Shown here piece after piece: positions 42,756 to 50,395 of a DNA stretch of 64,000 nt. The notes beneath the pieces are model-generated. The model was not told where the DNA came from and did no database searches. It saw only the letters and a list, made by a program, of their open reading frames with translations. Made by a program: the position numbers and the translations under genes. Source of the DNA: Chitinophagaceae bacterium (GTDB taxonomy: Bacteria; Bacteroidota; Bacteroidia; Chitinophagales; Chitinophagaceae); the NCBI GenBank assembly GCA_947488765.1, contig CANLAE010000001.1, positions 124,001 to 188,000 of the forward strand, read 5' to 3'. The first letter of the stretch is position 1. The number at the start of each line of letters is the position of its first letter.

Positions 42756-44252
42756 TTGAGCAAAATAAAAAAACTAGCCGGACAAACAATGTGGTATGGA
42801 ATAAGTTCTATTGCTGCAAGGTTTGTAAATTATTTGCTCACGCCTTATTTAACGTATAAATTTTCTGATACACAATACGGTGAAATGAGTATGGTATATG
42901 CATTTATACCATTCATGAATATCATTTTTACGTATGGCTTAGAAACGGCTTTTTTTCGGTTTGCAAATACCAATGATAAACAAACAATTTACAGCACCAC
43001 TAGTATTTCCATAATTGTTTCTACTATTTTGCTTTGTTTTGTTTTGGTGGGTTTAAAAACACCAATTACTACTTTACTACAAATCAATGAACACCCCGAT
43101 TATTTTTTGTATGTTGCTGCTATTATTGCGCTAGATGCCCTGTCATCTGTGCCTTTTGCAAAACTGCGACAAGACGGACGACCGGTAAAATATGCATTAG
43201 TACGTGTAGGCAGCATCTTAATAAATATTGTTTGCATTTATTTTTTCTTAAGCCTTTGTCCAAAATGGTTGGCAGAAAATCCTGCACATTGGTGTGCATC
43301 TTTTTTTAAACCCAACTGGGCGGTTGGTTATGTTTTGTTGGCTAATGTTGTTCAATCTGGTGTTGCACTTTTATTGTTGTCAAAAGAATTTTTTGGTTTC
43401 CAATGGAAGTTTGATGCGGCGCTATGGAAACAAATGATGTGGTATGGTATGCCATTGATTATTGCTGGTTTTGCTGGTATGATTAATGAAACTTTTGATA
43501 GAATCATGCTTGGCTGGTGGGCGCCTGTAAGTACTGTAGCTGCTGCAAAAGCAGAGGTTGGCGTATATTCGGCATGTTATAAATTATCTATTTTAATTAC
43601 CTTGGCAGTACAAGGTTTTAGAATGGGTGCAGAGCCTTTTTTCTTCAATCAATCAAAAGAAACAGATGCACCAAAAACATATGCAAGGGTAATGAAGTTT
43701 TTTGTGATTACACTTTGTTGTATGTTTTTAGCAGTGGTATTGTATTTAGATATTTGGAAACAATTTATTCGTAATCCAAAAATGTGGGTAGGATTAAGAG
43801 TGGTGCCTATTTTATTATTGGCAAATATTTTTTTAGGCATTTATTACAACTTGAATATTTGGTATAAGCTAGGAAACAAGACTATTGCAGGAGCCTATAT
43901 TACATTAATAGGAGCAACAATTACGCTTACCATTAATTACTTTTTCATTCCGCATTTTAGTTATTTGGCTTGCGCTTGGGCAACCTTTGCTTGTTATGGA
44001 AGTATGATGGTTATTAGTTTTTTATGGGGACAAAAAGAATACCCAATTCCTTATGCCTGGAAGAAATTAGTAGCTTATATTATAATTGTTGTTGTCATTT
44101 TTGGTATACACCAAACGATTATTTATTTCTATCAGCCCCTTTGGTTCAGCCTTGTAGCTGGTTCCATTTTATTCTTTGTTTTTCTAAAATTTATTTTATC
44201 AGCAGAAAGAAGAGAGTTTCAGAGTTTACCAATTATTGGTAAGTTTTTATAG
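42756..44252 (+). CDS. Polysaccharide biosynthesis flippase (Wzx/MATE-like)
   Basis: This 498-residue membrane protein starts at a TTG (42756), giving the usual N-terminus SKIKKLAGQTMWYGISSI; an ATG eleven codons later would cut into the first helix. It has about twelve to fourteen helices of the MOP superfamily and resembles O-antigen/capsule repeat-unit flippases (YLLTPYLTYKFSDTQYGEM, GMPLIIAGFAGMINETFDR). It probably moves lipid-linked glycan across the inner membrane. The next genes downstream are broken fragments, one from a polysaccharide export gene. Confidence 0.9.
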   Translation: MSKIKKLAGQTMWYGISSIAARFVNYLLTPYLTYKFSDTQYGEMSMVYAFIPFMNIIFTYGLETAFFRFANTNDKQTIYSTTSISIIVSTILLCFVLVGLKTPITTLLQINEHPDYFLYVAAIIALDALSSVPFAKLRQDGRPVKYALVRVGSILINIVCIYFFLSLCPKWLAENPAHWCASFFKPNWAVGYVLLANVVQSGVALLLLSKEFFGFQWKFDAALWKQMMWYGMPLIIAGFAGMINETFDRIMLGWWAPVSTVAAAKAEVGVYSACYKLSILITLAVQGFRMGAEPFFFNQSKETDAPKTYARVMKFFVITLCCMFLAVVLYLDIWKQFIRNPKMWVGLRVVPILLLANIFLGIYYNLNIWYKLGNKTIAGAYITLIGATITLTINYFFIPHFSYLACAWATFACYGSMMVISFLWGQKEYPIPYAWKKLVAYIIIVVVIFGIHQTIIYFYQPLWFSLVAGSILFFVFLKFILSAERREFQSLPIIGKFL

Positions 44253-44533
44253 TAAACAGACCTAATTTCTCTGAGCCAAATTTTTTGCAGATAAATAATA
44301 ATTTTATTGATTCGTTCAAGGACAAGTTTATTTTGATACTTTTCTGTTTTTTAATCTTCGGAATTTTGTTTTTTCTAAAATAATTGTTAAGAACAAGTAC
44401 TTACCAATGCGTAAAGCATTGTAAAACAAAGACAAAAAATAAATCCATTTTTCTACCATTTATTTTGGCATGCCTTGGCTTAATATTTGTTTTTCAACTG
44501 GCAACTTCATTTTTTAAAATCCAATATTCAATT

Positions 44534-44920
44534 ATGAAAAAGCCAGTAGGTATTTTCCTGTCCATTCTATGCTTGTTCGTGCTGATGAGCCATAGAACAT
44601 TTGCAACAACTTATTATGTTGATCCATCATCAACATCAGCCACAGCGAATGGCTCATTAGCCAGTCCGTGGAAAACAATTGCACAGGTAAACAGCGGTGC
44701 AACAGCATTAAATCCTGGAGACATGGTGCTCTTTAAAAGAGGACAAACCTTTTCGGGAAAACTGAGTATTCCCAGATCCGGAACGGCTACAAGCCCAATT
44801 GTGTATGGGAATTATGGAACGGGAAATTTACCCGAGTTTAACAATGCGGTAAGTGATATTATCAATATCAGTTCAAAACAATATGTGGTGATTGATGGGA
44901 TAAAAATTATTGACAATTCT
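44534..44920 (+). pseudogene. 5' fragment of a secreted parallel beta-helix (pectate lyase-like) protein gene
   Basis: The ATG at 44534 starts a clear signal peptide (MKKPVGIFLSILC, cleavage near TFA/TTYYVD). The mature part follows the beginning of right-handed beta-helix proteins: YYVDPSSTSATANGSLASPW, then GDMVLFKRGQTFSGKL and KQYVVIDGIKIIDNSIS. Homology-like sequence ends near 44920. The frame then runs for 33 more codons through sequence that is antisense to another gene and stops at 45019. Normal members are several hundred residues longer, so only the N-terminal 129 or so codons remain. It may be a real rearrangement or an assembly join. Confidence 0.7.
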
Positions 44921-45321
44921 ATCAGTAATTTTTTTTCTAAAATAGTATTGGTAATATTATCCTTTAATTGTTTTTTAGACATTCCGTCTGCTTTAATGTT
45001 TCCTAAAATGGGAAGTTGAATGTAGCCATCCGCATTTACTAAATAACCAGCAGATTGTGTATTGGTTCCGGAAGCTGTTGATGCACTGATTACAAAATTA
45101 TTGGTGGTATTAAATATGGCAGAAGCCTCCGGATTTAAACTGCTGATTGCAATACTGAGTATATCATTTTTTTGAATCAATACAACACTGTCTCTGTTTG
45201 TTTGTAAATACGTAGCATCCGCTGCATTATTTATGTAGCTTGCATTTTTCGTAGTGATACAAGAGGAGTTTTGTAGAAAAGCAAGAAATGTCATTAAATA
45301 AATGAAATGTTTTTGAATCAT
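44918..45321 (-). pseudogene. 5' fragment of a polysaccharide export (Wza-like) lipoprotein gene
   Basis: The ATG at 45321 starts a lipoprotein signal (lipobox NSSC, Cys21). The mature part shows the Poly_export domain: LIQKNDILSIAISSLNPEAS, then SAGYLVNADGYIQLPILGNIKADGMSKKQLKDNI in outline. Then, where DPxVxVR is expected after KKLLI, it changes to sequence antisense to the beta-helix fragment. The frame stops at 44812 without further family features, and the SLBB domains are missing. Intact homologues have about 260 residues or more. It faces the beta-helix fragment head to head across 44920. Confidence 0.72.
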
Positions 45322-45607
45322 GGTTTTATCAATATTGGTTCAGTAATATTTTATTGACCGCAAAAAATCTTACTGATGAATCTGCTATTTATAACACGAA
45401 AATATTGTTACAACTATGCACAGAATATGATTGCAAAGCATAAACAAAGTGATACCAATCATTTTCAAAAAACAACTTCTGTTTTTAGATAAATGACAGA
45501 CAAAAAAGTTATTCATTATTATACAGAAATGAATTACTGTAATTCCGCTTAATTCAATACATTTACTTCTTCATTAACCCCTTTTTATATAAAATGAAAA
45601 ACAACAG

Positions 45608-45967
45608 ATGAAAAAATTATTGCTAAGTTTAATGATTGTTTGTGCATCTGCAATATCTGTTTCGGCACAACAATTAACACCCGATGAAGCAGCAAAACAT
45701 ATTGGTGAAACAGTAACCATTTGTGGAAAAATTTATGGCGGAAAATATTTTGACAATGGAAACAAAATGACCCTATTAAACATGGGTGCTGCTTTTCCTA
45801 AATCTCCATTAACTATTGTTATTAATGCAGATGACCGTAAAAACTTTAAAAATGCGCCAGAAGATTTTTATACCAACAAAACAGTTTGCATTAAAGGTGT
45901 AATTAAAGAATACAAGGGCAAACCACAAATCATTATCCAATCAGAAGAAGATTTAAAATCAGAATAA
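45608..45967 (+). CDS. Exported OB-fold-like protein, unknown function
   Basis: The 119-residue protein has a signal peptide (MKKLLLSLMIVCASAISVSA/QQ). The mature part, about 98 residues, looks like a small OB fold of the tRNA_anti/YdeI kind: IGETVTICGKIYGGKYF, then LTIVINADDRKNF, then TVCIKGVIKEYKGKPQIIIQ. Two cysteines (in TICGK and TVCIKG) could form a disulfide. I know no function. It is a single-gene unit with a strong terminator. Confidence 0.78.
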   Translation: MKKLLLSLMIVCASAISVSAQQLTPDEAAKHIGETVTICGKIYGGKYFDNGNKMTLLNMGAAFPKSPLTIVINADDRKNFKNAPEDFYTNKTVCIKGVIKEYKGKPQIIIQSEEDLKSE

Positions 45968-45984
45968 TTTATTTTATTACGATT

Positions 45985-46018
45985 AAAAATTGCCCAATAA
46001 TATTGGGCAATTTTTTTT
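45985..46018. terminator. Intrinsic terminator after the OB-fold gene
   Basis: ATTGCCCAATA and TATTGGGCAAT form a perfect 11-bp stem with a single-base loop, with A before and eight T after. It begins 18 bases after the stop codon. Confidence 0.85.
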
Positions 46019-46106
46019 GCTGACATCAATCATAACAAACGCCTATTACCTGCATTTCTATTGCTAAAAGCCTTGATTAATTTTATACAAACAAAAAAAT
46101 TAAATC

Positions 46107-46610
46107 ATGGAAACAACAATCCTGGAAGCAAAACAAACCAACCTAAATACAATTGGATTGGATAAAAAACATGCGAAAGAACTTGCCAAAAAACTAAATG
46201 TTCTACTAGCCAACTATTCTGTTTTTTACCAAAATGTAAGAGGCTATCACTGGAATCTTAAGGGAGAAAACTTTTTTGAACTGCATGTAAAGTTTGAAGA
46301 ACTATATAGCCACTTGTATAAGAAAATTGATGTCATTGCGGAAAGAATTGCAACCTTGGGTTTTATTGCAAACCATAATTTTTCAGTATATCATTTAGAG
46401 TCTAGAATTATAGAGCAAACAGATGTTGAAGGCGATATTTCTGCAGCAGAAGATATTGTTGAATCACTATACAAAGTAATTGCCATTGAAAGAGAAATTC
46501 TATCTTTTGCTACTGAAATGAAAGATGCCGGAACATACCAATTGTTTGGCGATGTTATTAAAGCAGAAGAAAAAATTGCTTGGATGTATCGTGCTTATTT
46601 GGCAAAATAA
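46107..46610 (+). CDS. dps: Dps family ferritin-like DNA-protection protein
   Basis: The 167-residue protein forms dodecamers that oxidise ferrous iron with peroxide and protect DNA. It has the ferroxidase residues in RGYHWNLKGENFFELHVKFEELY (outline: His, then Asp/Glu) and the second-helix region KKIDVIAERIATLG, with a further DVEGDISAAEDIV segment. There is no signal peptide. It is followed 22 bases later by a small conserved gene. Regulation by peroxide or stationary phase is usual but not visible here. Confidence 0.95.
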   Translation: METTILEAKQTNLNTIGLDKKHAKELAKKLNVLLANYSVFYQNVRGYHWNLKGENFFELHVKFEELYSHLYKKIDVIAERIATLGFIANHNFSVYHLESRIIEQTDVEGDISAAEDIVESLYKVIAIEREILSFATEMKDAGTYQLFGDVIKAEEKIAWMYRAYLAK

Positions 46611-46631
46611 TGATTGCAAAAAAATCAGTTT

Positions 46632-46949
46632 ATGATTCGGCATTTTCACTACGGCACCGTTACCGAAGCAATCAACTACTTCGCAAAACAAGGCTATACA
46701 ATTGATTTTAATTTAAAAGATAATTTTTTTAACGCTTCAGGGAAAAAGATTTTTGATCCTGAAGCTTTTGAAATAATTGACCTTTACCATTATGAAGGCA
46801 ACTCAGACCCCGGAGATGAAGCTACCGTTTATGCAATAGAATCAGCAACCGGCGGCAAAGGAGTTTTTGTAAGTGGTAATGGTAATGACATAGATATTGA
46901 AACAGCCAAAATGTTGTCTTTCCTACATTTTAAACATACTACCAAATAA
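46632..46949 (+). CDS. Conserved small protein of Bacteroidota (family often mislabelled phosphoribosylpyrophosphate synthetase)
   Basis: I use the ATG at 46632 (MIRHFHYGTVTEAINYF), giving 105 residues. The sequence TEAINYFAKQGYTIDFNLKDN, then PEAFEIIDLYHYEGNSDPGDE and ATVYAIES define a small Bacteroidota family. Database entries of this family often carry the name phosphoribosylpyrophosphate synthetase, but the protein lacks the PRPP-binding loop and is a third of that enzyme's size. The true role is unknown. It follows dps by 21 bases and is probably co-transcribed. Confidence 0.8.
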   Translation: MIRHFHYGTVTEAINYFAKQGYTIDFNLKDNFFNASGKKIFDPEAFEIIDLYHYEGNSDPGDEATVYAIESATGGKGVFVSGNGNDIDIETAKMLSFLHFKHTTK

Positions 46950-47031
46950 AATAATAATTTTTTTGCAGAATAATATAGTCCAATTTTCAAGCCAATGCCA
47001 CCCCACCAATATTATTCAATTAAAGCAAAAA

Positions 47032-48171
47032 TCATCCAATTGCTTTGTTCAAATCCTCAATCAAATCATCTGCATCTTCAATACCAACACTCAATCTTAT
47101 CAATCCATCGCTCAATCCGTTTTTAAGTCTTTCCTCTCTCGGAATACTTGCATGCGTCATTGTTGCCGGATGATTAATTAAACTTTCCACCCCACCCAAA
47201 CTTTCTGCCAATGAAAATAAATGTGTAGAAGACAACACCCTATTCACTTCTGCAATACTATCATTTTTCAGCTCAAAGCTAATCATACCGCCAAATCCAC
47301 GCATTTGTTGCTTTGCAATTGCATAGCCTTTGCTGTCTTCAAAACCTGGCCAATATACTTTTGCAACTTTCGGATTATTGCGCAACCAATGCGCAATCTT
47401 AATCCCATTTTCACAATGTCGTTGCATACGGACATGCAATGTTTTAATACCTCGCAACACCAAAAAACAATCCTGCGGACCAGGCACTGCACCACAACTT
47501 TTTTGTATAAAATACAATTGATCTCTCAATGAAGTATCATTCATTACAAGGCATCCTTGAATTACATCACTATGACCGCCCAAATATTTTGTAGCACTGT
47601 GCATTACAATGTCAGCGCCCAAATCCAATGGGTTTTGAAGGTACGGCGACGCAAAAGTATTGTCCACGCAAAGCAAACAACCATGTGCTTTTGTTATCGC
47701 AGCCACAGCAACAATATCCGTAATATTCATCAACGGATTGGTAGGTGTTTCAAGCCAAACTAATTTCGTTTTAGCAGAAATTGCATTTGCAATATTTTCT
47801 ACGTTCGTAGTATCAACATACTTAAATACAATTCCAAATTTTTCAAACACTTTTGTAAACAATCGATAAGTGCCACCATACATATCATTTGCAGCAACCA
47901 CTTCATCACCCGGAGAAAGCAATTTAATTACCGCATCGGTAGCAGCCACACCACTGCTAAAAGCCAAACCATGTTTTCCATTTTCAATTACTGCAAAAGC
48001 CGCTTCCAGCGCAGATCTTGTAGGATTTTGGCTGCGTGCATATTCGTATCCTTTGTGTTTTCCCGGAGCCTCTTGCACATAAGTGCTTGTCTGATAAATA
48101 GGCACCATTACCGATCCGGTACTTGGGTCGGGCTCCATTCCGGCATGTATCATTTTCGTAGCAAGTTTCAT
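47032..48171 (-). CDS. Cystathionine gamma-synthase/gamma-lyase family PLP enzyme
   Basis: I start at the ATG at 48171 (MKLATKMIHAGMEPD), giving 379 residues; the open frame upstream is a shadow of another gene. Features are PIYQTSTYVQ, YEYARSQNPTRSALE, AFSSGVAATDAVIKLL, the PLP lysine in HSATKYLGGHSD, and SLGGVESLINHPATMTHASI. These belong to the transsulfuration family that makes cystathionine from O-acylhomoserine and cysteine, or cleaves it. MetB and gamma-lyase activities cannot be separated by sequence. It lies 44 bases after a surface-protein fragment. Confidence 0.93.
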   Translation of the reverse strand: MKLATKMIHAGMEPDPSTGSVMVPIYQTSTYVQEAPGKHKGYEYARSQNPTRSALEAAFAVIENGKHGLAFSSGVAATDAVIKLLSPGDEVVAANDMYGGTYRLFTKVFEKFGIVFKYVDTTNVENIANAISAKTKLVWLETPTNPLMNITDIVAVAAITKAHGCLLCVDNTFASPYLQNPLDLGADIVMHSATKYLGGHSDVIQGCLVMNDTSLRDQLYFIQKSCGAVPGPQDCFLVLRGIKTLHVRMQRHCENGIKIAHWLRNNPKVAKVYWPGFEDSKGYAIAKQQMRGFGGMISFELKNDSIAEVNRVLSSTHLFSLAESLGGVESLINHPATMTHASIPREERLKNGLSDGLIRLSVGIEDADDLIEDLNKAIG

Positions 48172-48215
48172 CGTTTCGTTAATTTTATTTTTATTAGTAA
48201 AATGATTGGTAGCTA

Positions 48216-48494
48216 TCAGCAAAAGTTGACAACCCAACTGTTGTAAGGGCTTTTCGCAGTAGTACCTGTAAATGTTTCTATCGTTTTTTTGTCTGTATTG
48301 TAAATCTGCAAGCCGGTGGCAGGTAAGGAAATAGCATCTCGCTGAGCAGTGGTCATACGTGGTGGCAAAAGGCTTTGGGTGGTTGATGTTATATCTAATT
48401 TTGCAGATGCATCGGGAGTGCAAGTACCTATACCTACTTGAGAAAAAATGTTTAATGACAACGCTAGCATTAAAGCCAATAAAAATTGTTTCAT
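48216..48494 (-). CDS. Short exported protein resembling the N-terminus of large surface proteins (likely truncated)
   Basis: From the ATG at 48494 (MKQFLLALMLALSLNIFSQ) the 92-residue product has a signal peptide and then VGIGTCTPDASAKLDITSTT followed by SLLPPRMTTAQRDAISLPATGLQIYNTDKK. This segment typically opens much larger cell-surface proteins in Chitinophagales. Here the frame stops shortly after (TAKSPYNSWVVNFC). It could be a truncated remnant or a genuine short form. It lies between a structured repeat-like element and the transsulfuration gene. Confidence 0.6.
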   Translation of the reverse strand: MKQFLLALMLALSLNIFSQVGIGTCTPDASAKLDITSTTQSLLPPRMTTAQRDAISLPATGLQIYNTDKKTIETFTGTTAKSPYNSWVVNFC

Positions 48495-48620
48495 AGTTAC
48501 TGTTTTGAAAACCAATTGGGGGTTGTTTTAATAAAATCCAACGATAGGGCTAAATTATGATTATATTACCACATACTCTTAAATGACAGGGTTGAGATAA
48601 AGAGTTTTGTTCAATCTTAT

Positions 48621-48728
48621 TGCCCTGCGCAAGGGCTGCGTGATGGAAGTGGTTAGCACCCGATGCAATCGGGACTATTAACGCACAGCACGAAATTCAG
48701 CCGGGGTAAGCGATACAGCCGATAGCCC
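48621..48728. repeat. GC-rich structured intergenic element, possible dispersed repeat or structured RNA
   Basis: This stretch is visibly richer in G and C than its surroundings. It holds hairpins GCCCT-GCGCA-AGGGC (48622-48636) and CCCGAT-GCA-ATCGGG (48659-48673). A longer-range pairing joins GCTGCGT (48635-48641) with ACG-CA-CAGC (48681-48689). No good reading frame crosses it. It resembles dispersed intergenic repeats of Chitinophagaceae, but that is from memory and only one copy is in this window. Confidence 0.45.
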
Positions 48729-48748
48729 AAAATTTTTTTGATTTTTGT

Positions 48749-49480
48749 TTAAAATTTTGTGTCAATAATGTATGGCAACATCTTACACCAAGTAGACCAA
48801 TCGTGGTGAATATCACCTCCCCAAATATCAAAATCGTGCCAGATGCCTTTGTCCCAAAGGATTTGAGAGAACCGTTTGTTGGCATCAGGAGCTTCGTAGT
48901 TGCCGCTTCCGGTATATATGTGTATGTTGCGACTTGCTTTTATTTTGTCAACATACCATTCATTATTTAGGTTGGGAATATAATGCGCAGGAGAATTGTA
49001 ATACACTTGCTCGTCCCAAAAGCCTTTGGTGTATTCAGTTAAATCGTACACGCCGCTCATACAAATACATCCGTTGATAATATCGGGGCGTTTTAAAAAT
49101 AAATTCATGCTATGCAGTGCACCAAAGCTTGCACCCGATGTATAAATCATGGTATTGCTGCCAACAATATTTCGTATATACGGAATCGTTTCATTGAATA
49201 CATAATGATTGAAATCATTGTGACGTATGGCTTTATGCTCGGGCAGAATTTCGTTGTTCATCCAACTTTCGTTGTTAATGCTGTTGATACTAAAAATACG
49301 CAACTTGCCGGCGTGTATTTGTGTTGCCAAAGACTGTATCAGCTGAAATCTTTCATACTCTAAATAATCTGCAGCAGCTGTTGGAACCAGCAACAAAACA
49401 AATCCACTATAGCCATAAGAGACGATAGGCATTTCTTTTTGCAATGCTTGGCTATACCAAGAAGCTAGTTGTCTGTTCAT
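48749..49480 (-). CDS. Alpha/beta-hydrolase fold esterase-like protein
   Basis: The 243-residue protein resembles the putative esterase group (COG4947/esterase D-like). The nucleophile elbow is SGASFGALHSM with S118. DGNY-like acids lie after HIYTGSGNYEAPD, and the histidine is probably in GGDIHHDWSTW. The protein is full-length for the group, with no signal peptide. The natural substrate is unknown. It lies 30 bases downstream of the ParA gene on the same strand, so the two could be one operon. Confidence 0.82.
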   Translation of the reverse strand: MNRQLASWYSQALQKEMPIVSYGYSGFVLLLVPTAAADYLEYERFQLIQSLATQIHAGKLRIFSINSINNESWMNNEILPEHKAIRHNDFNHYVFNETIPYIRNIVGSNTMIYTSGASFGALHSMNLFLKRPDIINGCICMSGVYDLTEYTKGFWDEQVYYNSPAHYIPNLNNEWYVDKIKASRNIHIYTGSGNYEAPDANKRFSQILWDKGIWHDFDIWGGDIHHDWSTWCKMLPYIIDTKF

Positions 49481-49510
49481 GAATAAATTACTTGGTATAT
49501 TTTTGCTGTT

Positions 49511-50245
49511 TTAAAGACATTGTTTTTTAATTTCTTTCCACAAATCTCTAAAACATTGGGCTGCATAACTTGTATTGGCAAATTCAAATAGGGGTTGTTG
49601 ATGAATACCCATTTTTTCAATATCACTCAAATAAGGAATATAGCATTTAAAGAAAAGTCGGTTATTGTAAAATGCCTGAATAGTTTCTTGGTGCAAGGTT
49701 TTGCGGTGATCTACCATGCTGAAAAAACATTTTAGTTTTAATTTGTCTAACTCGTTTTCTTTGAAATAAGCTGCAACCATTTCATAACTTCTGATAGAAA
49801 GTGTAGTAGGAATATTGGGCATTATTACAAAGTCTGATGCAGTGAAAACACTATCGTGCAACAAAGAAATTCCCGGCGGACAATCGAGTATTACCAGATC
49901 AAAATCTTTCAATCCGCTTAATAGTGATTTTATTTTTTTCTTGCTTTGTCTTACATCATCTAAAACAAGATCTACATTTCTTGCCGATATATCTGCGGGG
50001 ATGACATACAAATTTTCAAAAGGTGATTGTTGGATAGAATCTTTGATTTCTGTTTTATCTAAAAATATTTTTTCGCTTTCGTTTTTATCATTTTTTACAT
50101 GCAAATAAAATGAGGAAGAGCCTTGTGGGTCTAAATCCCAAACCAACGTTTTAATTCCATCGGCTGCGGCTAAGTAAGCAAAATTTACTGCGGCAGCGGT
50201 TTTTCCAACTCCACCTTTGAGGTTATAAAAAGCAAGCGTTTTCAT
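49511..50245 (-). CDS. Orphan ParA-family ATPase
   Basis: The 244-residue protein has the deviant Walker A motif KGGVGKT (K10-T16), Walker A' VWDLDPQGSSS, and Walker B LVILDCPPG. These mark ParA/Soj-type ATPases that position DNA or protein cargo on the nucleoid. No ParB-like gene is adjacent, and the neighbours are an esterase and uvrB. Chromosome segregation is less likely than placing some other cargo. Two parS-like sites occur about 8.5 kb away near mnmG, but a link is speculative. Confidence 0.9.
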   Translation of the reverse strand: MKTLAFYNLKGGVGKTAAAVNFAYLAAADGIKTLVWDLDPQGSSSFYLHVKNDKNESEKIFLDKTEIKDSIQQSPFENLYVIPADISARNVDLVLDDVRQSKKKIKSLLSGLKDFDLVILDCPPGISLLHDSVFTASDFVIMPNIPTTLSIRSYEMVAAYFKENELDKLKLKCFFSMVDHRKTLHQETIQAFYNNRLFFKCYIPYLSDIEKMGIHQQPLFEFANTSYAAQCFRDLWKEIKKQCL

Positions 50246-50395
50246 ATTTTGTCTTTTTTGGTTTTTTATTTATCCGGTTAATGAAAAGAACAACTGCTTT
50301 GATTGGAGCAGATGCTTCATTGGTCGGGATGGGTTTTACGGTAGGAAAATTAAGCAAATGTTGCCGATACAACAACTTTGTGTGGAGTTGTTTTT

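Noticed and set aside
44405-44421. Hairpin CAATGC-GTAAA-GCATTG upstream of the beta-helix fragment
   Set aside because: It is a short stem in A+T-rich DNA, with no T run and no family of leader known to me.
44921-45019. C-terminal part of the 211-residue plus-strand frame
   Set aside because: It is antisense to the Wza-like fragment and is not part of the beta-helix family. I treat it as read-through after the junction.
47221-48246. Several plus-strand open frames over the transsulfuration gene
   Set aside because: They are antisense shadows of a well-conserved PLP enzyme, with cysteine- and histidine-rich composition typical of such shadows.
48172-48423. Upstream in-frame extension of the transsulfuration enzyme
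   Set aside because: The extension (84 residues) overlaps the surface-protein fragment in another frame and lacks family similarity. The ATG at 48171 gives the normal N-terminus.
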